A DNA stretch of 64,000 nucleotides from Vesta saturnalis (Eukaryota; Arthropoda; Insecta; Coleoptera; Lampyridae), in NCBI GenBank assembly GCA_036346205.1, contig JARFJB010002194.1, forward strand, positions 140,001 through 204,000. The letters run 5' to 3'. Position numbers and translations under genes: made by a program. Numbering within the stretch: the stretch's first letter is position 1; each line of letters starts with the position of its first letter. Below are positions 26,088-36,715 of the stretch, piece by piece. The notes beneath the pieces are model-generated. The model had not been told where the DNA came from. It saw nothing but the letters and a program-made list of their open reading frames with translations, and ran no database searches.

Positions 26088-27292
26088 AAATGGTATTAAT
26101 TTTAAATAATATAATAAAGTAATAAGCGTAAAAAGTACTCCAAAAGCAAATCGTTAAACTAACTGGAGATAAAAACCATTCACCAAAAATAATGCCTTTG
26201 ACTCAATCGGAAGGTTAACGTAGGGTGGTTCATTCTTTTGATTTGCTTAATTACCTCAATTTCTGCTTGATTACTTCCACTAAACATCAATATAAAAAAA
26301 ATTGCAATGTAACACTAATAAAATCATCTCGGGCGCCAAGTTATTTTTTAATTATGCTCGGAATAACTAAACCGAGGTCTACACTAAAAATTTTATCAAA
26401 ATGTAAAAAAGTAAAAAATATACAACTATGTTTATTAACAGTTAAAATGATAGGGTTAAATAAAATATATCTTAAAAATAGCCTTAAATTACTAAAAAAA
26501 TCATTAAACATTAAATACCTGTTACAAAATATAATACATCTTCTTGAGAACCCCTGGTACCATACAAAAATAATGCAGAAATGCAAACCAAGAAGACGTA
26601 ATCCTTGTGTCAATGTTGCGCAATATATTGCAATAGCAATGCTTTTATGTTGTCAACCACACCCAAACTGGAATTTTATTTCTTATAAATTTGTCTTCTT
26701 GAAATTGAATAATCCGTTAAATGCATTTTCTTGAAATTTCAAATAAAAATTGCAATCATAAAATGAAAGCGTACGCAACAGTAAAATTAAATGCGTACTT
26801 AAAATGTAATTAAAGTGTAAATCAAAGTAAAAATAAAAGAAAGAAAGTAAAAGTTCCCGAAAAGAGCAAATGTTTTAATTTTTACTATTACGAGTTAATT
26901 TATCTTACCATCAAAGCAATGGCACTTTCACAAAATGTAGATGGAAATCCCAAAAATATGGCTTCCTACTCAACATAAGGTTCATTAAGTACTAAAATGG
27001 ACAGCTAGAATATCAGACGATGTAGTCGTGCGCGAAAAGATTTTCGCAAAGAATTAAGTCGACGATGCGTGAAAATATTTGAGCAGAAAAATAATTTAAA
27101 GGAGGAGTATAAATCATTAAGAAGTATATACCCTTAAGAAGATATGCACTTAAGTTACACCAAAATGCAAATTAAGTTGCCTACCTTATAGCTATAATGC
27201 AAAAATAATTAAAATTTTTCTTATTTACAACTGAATGAACGAAATACCTAAATTACGGAATATTTTAATACAACTCAAAATGGGTTGTTACA
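26088..27292 (-). repeat. LTR-like dispersed repeat, copy A
   Basis: About 1.2 kb sharing ordered blocks with 30956-32225: AATAAAGTAATAA near the left, TGCCTTTGACTC, AAAGAGCAAATGTTTTAATT, ATGCAAATTAAGTTGCCT and a GGGTTGTTACA right end. Read on the minus strand it begins TGTAACAACCC and ends near TTACAACA, which fits the TG...CA form of an LTR, so both copies look like solo LTRs. No internal domain lies next to it and no target duplication was found. Confidence 0.65.
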
Positions 27293-27299
27293 CTTCCTT

Positions 27300-27900
27300 G
27301 TTACGAATTACTTCCAATTACTCTAGTGTATTGTGTTCAAGATAATTCTCGCTTTCAATTGGAACCGAGTAGACCATTGGCTTGAAATTTTCCGAAAGAA
27401 AAAATCTAAGGGGTTTAAGTCGGGTGAGCGAGAACGCTACGTGAATAGACCTCCAGGGCCTATCTACTTCTCAGGGTAAACTAAATCTAGACGATTTCGA
27501 ACTAGGACACTAAAATGGGCATGTGCTCCATCATGCATAAACCAACTTTTTAATCTAAAAAATTCAAGTGTTTCACCATTTAGGCGACGATGCAATACAA
27601 AGGCCAATGTAAATGGTTTCGAGTATCGATTGGCAAAAATCTAATCGGGGTTAAAAACATTCCACTTTAAGAGCTTGAAGATGGTTGTAAATGATATAGC
27701 TTTAACAATTGCTCATGCAAAATTTCCAACATACTACTCTTGGGTACATATTCCATCCTGGTGCTAATTCTCGGGTTTGCGGCCAAATTTTTAAAACACG
27801 ATTTTTCTGCATTTGCATTCCTTGTGGTACGCCTTCTGCCACAGTCAGTTCTTTTCGGCAAAAATGTGCTGTTTTTTTCTTAAACGTTGAATATTAATGA
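27300..27900 (-). pseudogene. DD41D transposase relic, internally deleted
   Basis: The minus strand carries GRRRTTRNANAEK, NPRISTRMEYVPKSSMLEIL with HEQLLKLYHLQP (27861-27680), then WFMHDGAHAHFSVLVRN (~27545-27490) and SPDLNPLDFF (~27420), followed by SQWSTRFQL-type C-terminal sequence. The spacing between the Asp of HDGA and the Asp of NPLD is 41 residues. The segment holding the first catalytic Asp is deleted and two stops lie between the other two. It starts directly beside the LTR-like repeat end at 27292. Confidence 0.82.
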
Positions 27901-28360
27901 TCTCGATAACAAAATTTCGCAACAAATGCTGAATACGAGGTAGCACTTAATTGTAACCCTGAAGTCGTAAAACTTCCTTTGACCAATTGACTCCGTTGAG
28001 TTAACTTACTCTGCTAAGTAACAAATTGCGTAACAACTTTCAGATAGGATTTTCCCCGAAAACGGTTAACCTGGCAGAATGTTAAAAAATGCCTTTTAGA
28101 ACCAAAACTAACTAAAAAATCTAAAACCATTGGAAAAATTTAGGAAATATAAAAGAATGCTAAAAAAATTTTGGCAGGTGCGCCGTAGCACCATCCCTGC
28201 GAAGGAATTTTGTCTACCAATGCCGAAAGAAAAGTTCCTGTATCGATAGTAGTTAAATTAGCAAAATCGAAGGATCTTTTGACCACCATCTTTAAAGGGC
28301 TATAGCTCTATATTGAAGCAATTCCGGACATTTTTTAATATGAAATTTTTTGTGCATGTG

Positions 28361-29215
28361 TGTGGGTTTATTCGCATGTGCGTGTATGTGCGTATGAGTG
28401 TCAGTTTGCGTGTGTGCGGGTGTACGTGTGTGTGTGTGCGTGTGTGCGTGTGTGCGTGTGTGCGTGTGTGCGTGTGTGTGCGTGTGTGGTGTCGTGTGTG
28501 CGTGTGTGCGTGTGTGCGTGTGTCGTGTGTCGTGTGTGTCGTGTGCGTGTGTGCGTGTGCGTGTGTCGTGTGCGTGTGTGCGTGTGTGCGTGTGTCGTGT
28601 GCGTGTGCGTGTGTGTGTGTGTGCTGTGTGCGTGTGCGTGTGCGTGTGTCGTGCGTGGTGCGTGTGTGCGTGTGTGCGTGTGTCGTGGTGTGCGTGTGTG
28701 GTGTGTGCGTGTGTGCGTGTGCGTGTGTGCGTGTGTGTCGTGTGTGTGTCGTCGTGTGTCGTGCTGTGTCGTGTGTGCGTGTGTGCGTGTGCGTGGTGTC
28801 GTGTGTGCGTGTGTGGTGTGTGTGCGTGTGGTGTGTGCGTGTGTCGTGTGTGCGTGTGCGTGTGTGTGTCGTGTGCGTGTGTCGTGTGTGCGTGTGTGCG
28901 TGTGGTGCGTCGTGTTGTGCGTGCGTGTCGTGTGCTGTGTGCGTGTGTGCGTGTGTGCGTGTGTGCGTGTGTCGTGTGTGCGTGTGCGTGTGTGTGTGTG
29001 GTGTGTGTGTGCGTGGTGTTCGTGTGTCGTGTGCGTGTGTGCGTGTGTGGTGTGTGTGTGTGTCGTGTGTGCGTGGTGCGTGTGTCGTGTGTGCGTGTGT
29101 CGGTGTGTGCGTGGTGCGTGTGTGTGTGGTGCGTGCGTGTGTGGTGCGCGTGTGTGCGTGTGGTGGCGTGTGTCGTGTGTCGTGTGGCGTGTAGTGGGTG
29201 TGTTGTGTGCTGTGT
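28361..29215 (+). repeat. GTGTGC/CGTGTG satellite array
   Basis: About 0.85 kb of almost pure G/T/C hexamer-like repeat (GTGTGC, with GTGTC, GTGGT and GTGTGTG variants). The absence of A produces long reading frames of Cys-Val-Arg on one strand and His-Thr on the other; these are artefacts of the repeat. It begins gradually from CATGTGTGTGGG-like sequence near 28354 and ends sharply at about 29215. Confidence 0.95.
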
Positions 29216-30825
29216 GGTAACGATGTGTCCGCAGACTTGTCTCAACGTGTTGAATGTGTATATGTATGCTATGTAATGTAATCCAATGTGTGTGAAAGGT
29301 AGTTTAGTTTGGTCTACAACATTTGATTCAAATTTCTAGAATTAATTTGAGTGTTAATTTGTCTACCTTAGTCCGCTGTTTATCCGTTTGATACTTTGGA
29401 TTGCCAAAAGAGTTTTCAAGCTAATATCTAAAGTAATGGCTGTTTTTAAATTCACTCTGGGAAGTATTATGGATAAATCTTTATTGTGAGGCAGATAGCT
29501 TGATAACTGTAGACATGTTACTTCTGCTTGTTCTACAACTATACCTAATGGGTTATAGTCTTACCTCTCGTGGTATGTTTTTTCCTGAATATTTTCACAA
29601 CTGCTTCATCGGAAAAATCATCATATGCAGCAATTTATTTAATAATGCGTCATTCTATGTTATAGTTTTGAACTGAAAGACGAAAATTAAGCAATCTAGG
29701 GAGCTAAAATTAAAATCCGCAAGATTATTTTGGCTAAAGCGATTGGAATCATTCGTTATGTATCGTTTAGCGTTAATTTATTTACGGCAAATATTTATAC
29801 TAGTTTACTGCCATTTCCTGTTACCAGAGTAACAAGAAACGGGGACGGGCTCCATCTCATAGATAGAATTGGTTGTCCGGTATTTAGAACTAAAATTTTC
29901 CGCAAATTCCTGAACATTAAAAATTTAGTATTAAAAATGGCAAACGCAACACCCATGTATCTAAACCAACTCCAAAGGTTTTGAGTTTGTTCCAAATTTA
30001 CCCACACACAGTGACGAACTGCCACCTAACACCATACCACGTTCTTGACTGAATAAATAATTGATGGTTAACATTGTAAAAGTTTTCTTTCAAACAGAAC
30101 TGTTAATTTAATAAATTCTGCTGCTTCTGCATTGTTCATATGGTTCTGTTTTAACACCTCTTTGAAATAAACTAAAGTTTGTTCTATTCAAACACTCCAA
30201 AACGATGAACAAACGTCAAATGACTTTAGAATTTTATCTTCTGTAAATTCAATGTTTGTAATTTTATCAATAAATGCATATGAGGTTCAAATGCCAAGTT
30301 AGGTGGCTTAATTTGCTAGACAACCATTTGGATGGCAGATTAGTGCATTAATACCAGAAAGGATAGACCGCACAGCGTTATTTGACTTAAAATTCTTAGG
30401 CAGACGATACATTCTGGGTTGTACAAGATTGGATACCGTAAGCCGAAATCTAAGAATGATATCTGTCACTCTTTCTCATTCTAGTACAACCTTCCTAGTG
30501 AAAGTAATAATTTTAGAATGGTGATCGTTGGTAATCAGTGAATAATAAAGTTTGATAGCTCTTTATACCAAAACTTGAGGTCTATAGCAATTAGGATTTC
30601 TGAATGATCTAACTTCTGACTCCTGTTAGACATTTTCTTACCAGTTTTAAATGTATCATAATCCTATAATTTTAATTAGGTAGTTTGAATGTTGACATTT
30701 AATTTCTGAATTGAGCCATTTCCGCTTGGCGGACTCAGTTTCTCCCCCTAAGATGCTAGCGACAGCTGATGATAGCTTGCAAATGCCACAGGGATCAATT
30801 ATAGCTCTTACACTTATTCTGATAT

Positions 30826-30829
<4 letters not shown>
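29216..30829. other. intergenic, no gene recognised
   Basis: A minus-strand frame (~29560-29380) reads NPLGIVVEQAEVTCLQLSSY without a known relative; other frames are short. No supported feature. Confidence 0.4.

Positions 30830-30876
<47 letters not shown>
30830..30876. repeat. (TA)n microsatellite
   Basis: TA tract of about 47 bp, 80 bp left of LTR-like repeat copy B. Confidence 0.97.
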
Positions 30877-30877
<1 letters not shown>

Positions 30878-30955
30878 CAATACCGCGTCAGTATAATAAA
30901 TTTCATTAAACAACGCCAAATTGTAATAACAAAACGTGGTGATGTAACTACTCAA

Positions 30956-32225
30956 TTGTTATGATGTAATTTGAATAGTGTAATAAAGTAATAATGAAAC
31001 TAGGTAAAATTCTCCCTAAACACAAATCATGTAACTAATTGAGATACTTACCTTTCATCACTAATTTGTGCCTTTGACTCATCGGTAGATTAAATAGAGC
31101 CGGTTCAAATAAAATGATTGCTTAATTCCCTTGAATGTTGCTTGATTCCAATCTGCTAAATTATTTCCCCTTCACTAATTAATAAAAAACGCAATATAAA
31201 AAATTATAAAAATATAATGAAATGAAATCTCGAACGCCATGTTGTCTTTAGTTATAGGAACAACAAAACCTAGTTAATGAACACTAATAGAGTTTATGAA
31301 AATAAAAGAAATATTAACGTGCAATTAAGTTTATTTGTCCTATTGATGGATGATTGAGAAAAATAAGAAGTCTTATTACTATTCTTAAGGTATAAAAAAA
31401 AATCATTAAATAATTACCTTCGTAATTTCTGTACTTAACATGTTTATAAATTTTGGTTTCATATGAATCGGAATTGTCAACTTGGTGAGGTCAGGATTGC
31501 ATAAATGTGGTGCAATCTTGATCAGCCACACTACGACCAAATTGCCAAACTGGAACTACTCTTTAATTTAATCGTGAAAATTTTCTATCCAATAATTTTA
31601 TTGCATTCGTTGAAGTTCTTGTATGTAAAATTTGCGTTGTACAAGGTAATCCAAGTAAAAATTTCCATTAAAATTAGAAAAATAAAATTTCCATTACAAT
31701 TAGAAAAATAATAGTGGTAAAATAGTGATAATAATAAAATAGTAAAATAGAAGTGCCATTAAAACCACACAAAAAAAATAGTGCCTGCAAAAGAGCAAAT
31801 GTTTTAATTTAAAATATTTCGAATTAAAAGGTAACTTACCACCAAAACTGATGGCACTATTACAAAAAATTTAGGGATAACCCAAAACAATGCATCCCGC
31901 TACAACATTCTGCAGGAAGTGAATTAGATAGAGGCTTTCAGAGTAGCTCCTGTAAGTGTCCCCCACGCATCTGCGCATAGAATTAAGTTATCATGCTTTG
32001 CGCGGTTTTAAATGATCACAATACCATTTTTAAGGAAAGGGAAATATTACTCTTTATGAAATATTTAAACCTAAAAAGATATGTACTATGAAATGCAAAT
32101 TAAGTTGCCTTTCTCAATCCTATAATGCAAAACTTAAAAACTTTTCGTTATATGTAAACTAATAAATGAATGAAAGATCTAAAATTAAAGTGTAATTTAG
32201 TACAACACGAAAAAGGGTTGTTACA
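30956..32225 (-). repeat. LTR-like dispersed repeat, copy B
   Basis: Second copy of the 26.1-27.3 kb repeat, about 1.27 kb, same orientation. The minus strand starts TGTAACAACCC and ends ATTACATCATAACA. Divergence from copy A is substantial, with many indels, so the two insertions are old or come from different subfamilies. Confidence 0.65.
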
Positions 32226-32232
32226 CATATAA

Positions 32233-32240
32233 ATATATAT

Positions 32241-32312
<72 letters not shown>
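32233..32312. repeat. (TA)n microsatellite
   Basis: TA tract of about 80 bp with one phase slip at ~32250, a few bases beyond the end of LTR-like copy B. Confidence 0.97.
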
Positions 32313-32315
<3 letters not shown>

Positions 32316-32319
32316 AGTA

Positions 32320-34045
32320 ACAGCCGTTAACAATGTTAAGAGAAAATTATTAACTAATTTCTTAGTAATAACGGGGCCTGTGGCTAACTAGGCTTTTAAT
32401 AAGTTTACTCTCTTTGATATCTGCCAATATTTCGGAGCGCTTATTTTGTTCCTTTATCAAGGCCCCTACAATAAAACAATGTTAAAATAAGTTGAGCACT
32501 TACGTCATTACTTACATCTAAGTTATTTTGTGAAAATTAGCTTCTTGTTCTTAATAGATGATTTTGCAAGATACATTTTGATTAACATTCCTCTGCCACT
32601 AATTATTGATGACTACTAAGTCCTGATGTTACGTTTTTAAAATAAATTTGAAATTTCATATGACAAGCAACATGTGCTGGCATTAGTACAATTTTTCTGT
32701 CAAAGTTGGTTACATTTACTTTACTTAGGTTAAGTCACTGAGATATATTAAACGCGACAAATTTGAATTATGCAAATGTTAACTAATTGTCTTAAACATT
32801 AAAATTAAGGATGTATGAATATATTGCTGAAGGCCGTTCTGTATCTGATTCATGGTTCATTGAGTTACCTTCTGTTTTTTTGTGGCACTTCTTTAGAAAT
32901 AATCTGGATTTATATACTTTCTTAATTTGCAGCTTACATGGAATTTGGTAAATAACATCTGAGTTAAGCAGCACAGGAAGGCATCCTTGAATTCGGAGAA
33001 CAGTTTGTTGACTGTTTTTACATTATATTTATTAATTTTTATGTTGAAGTCCTTGAATTAATTTGTAACTTTAGGTGTTAAATTTTAATTTACCAGATCT
33101 GGTTTTGCACTCTTCCGGTATCACCAAACAATTCACAACTGCTAGGGGAGTTCCTGTATTAAAGATTAATTTGTTTATGACGGTTATTGAATAATTGTGT
33201 TTGATAAAAATTTCTTTAAGTTTATTTAAAATGTTCTGGATGAAGGTTGGATGTGACATTTTTAATTCCTGTAATGATATTAATTTTTTGTTGTAATGGG
33301 TGGTAAGAAAAGTAGTTGATGTAACGACCTGACGACGTTGGTTTTTGATACCCATCAATGTAAATTGTATTGTTGGCAGTTCTGATTAGTCTGGTATCCA
33401 AGGAGGGAACACCTACATTGGTTTCCGTTTCTACTGTAAATTGAAAAAGATTAATAAATTCGTTGAAAGTGTTTTTGATTTCGTCAAATTTCATTGTCTG
33501 GTACGGTACAGATTATGTCATCCACATATTTCTTTAGAAAAGGAAGTTCAAAAGATAACAACGGTATACTACAGTTTAATAGTTCATCCATCACTGTAGT
33601 CGCAATAATAGTACTAAGAGGCGAGCCTATGGGGTACGAAAAATTTGTAGGAAGTACTGGTCGTTAAAAACGCAATAACTGTTGCTGAATAGGAAACGTG
33701 TTAAGAGAATAAATGATCCTTTGTTTATATTACAATGCGGAGAAATTAATTTCCAATTGGAATCTAATAAATTAAACGTGGGTGAACCTCGATAGGTTCA
33801 CCCACATTTAATCTTGCTACCTTTGTTGCAGGCATTCTAACCAATGCTTTCAACAATCAGAACAATTACAACACTAAAGATTCGTTCCCGTTTGCTAAAG
33901 ACTTTAACAATTTTCAAATACCGGTTGGACGTGTATTGATTTCACTTGACGTTGTGTCACTTTTCGCCAATATACCGTTACAGTTAGTTTTGGATTTATT
34001 AGATTCCAATTGGAATTTAATTTCTCCGCAATTATGCCACTGACC
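32320..34045 (-). mobile_element. Penelope-like retroelement with inverted 5' segment
   Basis: Minus strand 33790-32790 carries Penelope reverse transcriptase: GSPLSTIIATTVMDELL, KKYVDDIIC (intact YVDD box, ~33530), VPSLDTRLIR, QKPTSSGRYINY, then a decayed GIY-YIG start (VIYQIPC, ~32950). Plus strand 33810-34045 carries an earlier RT block of the same protein (DFNNFQIPVGRVLISLDVVS, NIPLQLVLDLLDSNWNL). Both segments contain the LLDSNW codons, so a short stretch is duplicated, once per strand, around the junction. The decayed 3' part reaches to about 32,320. Confidence 0.82.
33778..33805. repeat. Palindromic junction of the inverted Penelope segments
   Basis: Arms GTGGGTGAACCT and AGGTTCACCCAC are separated by CGAT, and ATTAAAC/ATTTAAT extends the symmetry outward. 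The palindrome sits exactly where the two opposed Penelope segments meet. Confidence 0.9.
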
Positions 34046-36129
34046 ACCCTTCTCCAATTATTTTTATACGTAGATGTCATGCGATCACACGAAAAATGTT
34101 TCTACCCGTGTCCGTTATAAACTTTGAAACCATCCATCAGATCGCGATAAAACTTTGGGAAGTCATTGAGTACACTTCCGCGAAGGTTTTTAGTATAACA
34201 TTCTTTTTAAATACCGGCCCCCAAGTGCCCTCATAATCTTTCGACGTAGCAACGCGCACCGGACACGGCTAGGTTTTATTAGCATAGTAGAACACGTAGG
34301 GTGTCCGCTATGTTTTATATTTGATCAAAATAACAAAAATAACTGTATTAAACATATATGTAGCTTAGTGCTGACTTTTAATGGAGTTTCAAAGTGGGTT
34401 AATCCACGGGTATTGAATTCGTCACGGACAACGCCTTGCAGGGTCGGCTAGTCAGTAATAAAGATACGTTGAATAGGAGATAACAGGCGTCCGTTCACTT
34501 TTTTTTCTAATTAACCTTAAATTAGGTTTATTTATTTTTTATTAATTACGCCAATTAAATTGCATTTCTCATGATTCAAATGTTTATTTCGTAGTTGGAG
34601 CTCGATATTACCGATGAAATGCCTTGAAATTATGAAAGCGTTAACGCACTGCGATATAAAATACTAAAATCGCCATATTGTTCCTAAATTAAATTTAAAA
34701 AATGTTTCGGTAACGTAAATTTAGACTATCGTATTCATTCAGCGTAATATTGGAACAACTGAAGTTTTCATGTAATTCTAGCGTATGGGGTGTATGGTTC
34801 GCAAATTTTTTCTTCTTAATCATTATTCGACCTGAATTCAACATTTTTTATTTACTATAAGCTTTACAGTGAACGAATCATTCAATTCAAATGCCTTTCA
34901 TTTACTAACAAATACTGTTACGAACATAAGGCGTTCGTACCATTGGACATTTATTTAATTTATATTAGAGCAATGCTCCATGTAATAAAATACATGCATT
35001 ATGGGTTTAAATACCATTGTTAATGTCACCATAGAACACGTAAAATTGTGAATGCCGTAACATTAGTCACGTATCGTATAAAATGCGTAGAGAAATTTCT
35101 CTTGCGCAAATACTTATCTACATAATTATAATGATTCGTTACATACACGATCATAAAAGCCATGATCACTATATAAATATTTTCTGTGTATTGATTTTTT
35201 ATGACTGCCCATGTTGAAAATGTGTTTCATATTGTAAAATTAAGATTAGGGTTGACGTAAATTGGAGATACCAAGCTATGGTAAATTTTTGAATGATTAA
35301 TTGCGTATAGCGGATTTATTCAGAAAGTTTAAAGCTTTTCGGGCGATGCGAGCACGTATATTCACACAGCGAATGTTTTTGAAAGAGGCAACATAGTAAG
35401 GTCTGGGTCCAGGTGACGATAGATACTTATTTACAAAGGTTTGAGATGCAAAAGTACTTCAAGTCGCATGAATAACTAGTGTTAATTTGAAACAGGAGTA
35501 CTTGTACTGTTCTGAATACAGTACACGTATTTTAACATGTTATAAAATATAAACTGTTTAAGTTATAAACATGCGGTTTGTACTTCAGTGTCTCAATTCT
35601 AACATTATCTATAAAGATGCGTGTAATCGTCTGCAAGTATCCTAAAAATAAACTTTTCTCCATGATATGTTCAACATATACGCCCAGGAAAATTTATTTA
35701 TTGTAAACTGTAAAAAGTGTAGTATTACAGTGAAAATTTTCTGTTTTTACACTTTTCTATAACCCCTTTTACTCTAGTTTCTGTCTTTTTTCTCATGAAA
35801 GAATAATTTGTAAAGCTAAAAAGAATGAAAACTTAATGTGATGTTATCTCGATATAGGTTTCCGATTTCTCCGTGTCCTTTTCATGGTATTGAAAGTTTT
35901 TTTTTTCAATTATTTTTCGTCAAGTATGGTTATGCCGTTATTTGCAGGCTGTCCTTCGGTCGCCCTCTCAAAGAGTTTGAAAACGTAGATAACTAACACG
36001 GTAGGTTGGTTCAGTACATAATACAAATAAATAAATATGATTTAACTGATTTACAGCAGATTACTGCCTGATAATTACTACTACAACCCCTGCTATAAGT
36101 AATAATGGTAATAATAAAACGACAATATT
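34046..36129. other. intergenic, no gene recognised
   Basis: No conserved reading frame. CGGCTAG occurs near 34268 and 34446, but without the hairpin and 5' partner needed to call a Helitron end. Confidence 0.45.
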
Positions 36130-36715
36130 AGAAAATGGAGGCAAATAAAGCTTTAAGCTTTAAGAACTGCAAGATATAATTAACGATCCTAACTTTTGAC
36201 TTAATGACGATCAAGAAAATCTGCATTTGATTGTATTACCACGAGAACCTGGTTATGTCGCCGATGAAGATGAAGCTGACGATGACCAACTAAGTATTGC
36301 TTAAATACACGACGTACCGGGACAAATCGAGATAGAATACAATAATGAAGTTTATGCGAAAGAAACTATGATTCGTGATCAGTATGAGTGAGTACAAGTT
36401 TAAAATGAGGAATACAAAAACAAAGAAACTTTATAATTCGGTACCAAATTGGAGGATATCAACACCAAAGAAACTGTCTAATTTTGAAAACTCAAAGTTT
36501 AAAGTAAGAACTTACTCCTTTAGTATTTTTTGAAAAATTGTTGTTAGCAGATTTCCTGGATCATGTTAGGTGAGAAACTATACGTTACGCCCACTGAGTA
36601 AGAAACTATATGGAATGTACTCTAAATCTGAATGAACTAAAATGTTTTGTGGGACTACCTTTATTATCTGCTTTTCACCAAGTTCCATCTGAGAGAAATT
36701 TAAAGGTTAGTCCTC
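36130..36715 (+). pseudogene. piggyBac-like transposase, N-terminal part
   Basis: The plus strand has an Asp/Glu-rich start (VADEDEADDDQ, ~36255) followed by PLVFFEKLLLADFLDHV, a broken NRYA-like block, ELKCFVGLPLLSAFHQVPSER (~36630-36700). This is the usual piggyBac N-terminal order (L..F..FF...L...I...TN.YA, then the (E)-(L/I)-x-x-F-x-G-I-L-x-x-S-G-x-x-x-L-P box). Stops and shifts are frequent. Coding similarity ends where the jockey-like element begins. The C-terminal part is at 41.0-41.8 kb in the same orientation and is probably the other half of this gene. Confidence 0.7.

Noticed and set aside
26225..26734. 169-codon open frame on the plus strand
   Set aside because: It lies within the LTR-like repeat, is overlapped by an opposite-strand frame, resembles no known protein and is disrupted in copy B.
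28292..29276. Reading frames of about 290-317 codons in the GTGTGC array
   Set aside because: Same artefact: the repeat has no A on the plus strand and therefore almost no stop codons; overlapping open frames exist on both strands.
33960..34020. Plus-strand RT block at 33.8-34.0 kb as an independent Penelope insertion
   Set aside because: It shares a short duplicated stretch with, and directly abuts, the minus-strand copy at a palindrome, so a single insertion with inverted 5' end is the simpler explanation, though not proven.
34260..34460. CGGCTAG words that could be Helitron 3' ends
   Set aside because: No stable hairpin directly before CTAG, no 5' TC terminus, and no Rep/helicase coding sequence nearby.
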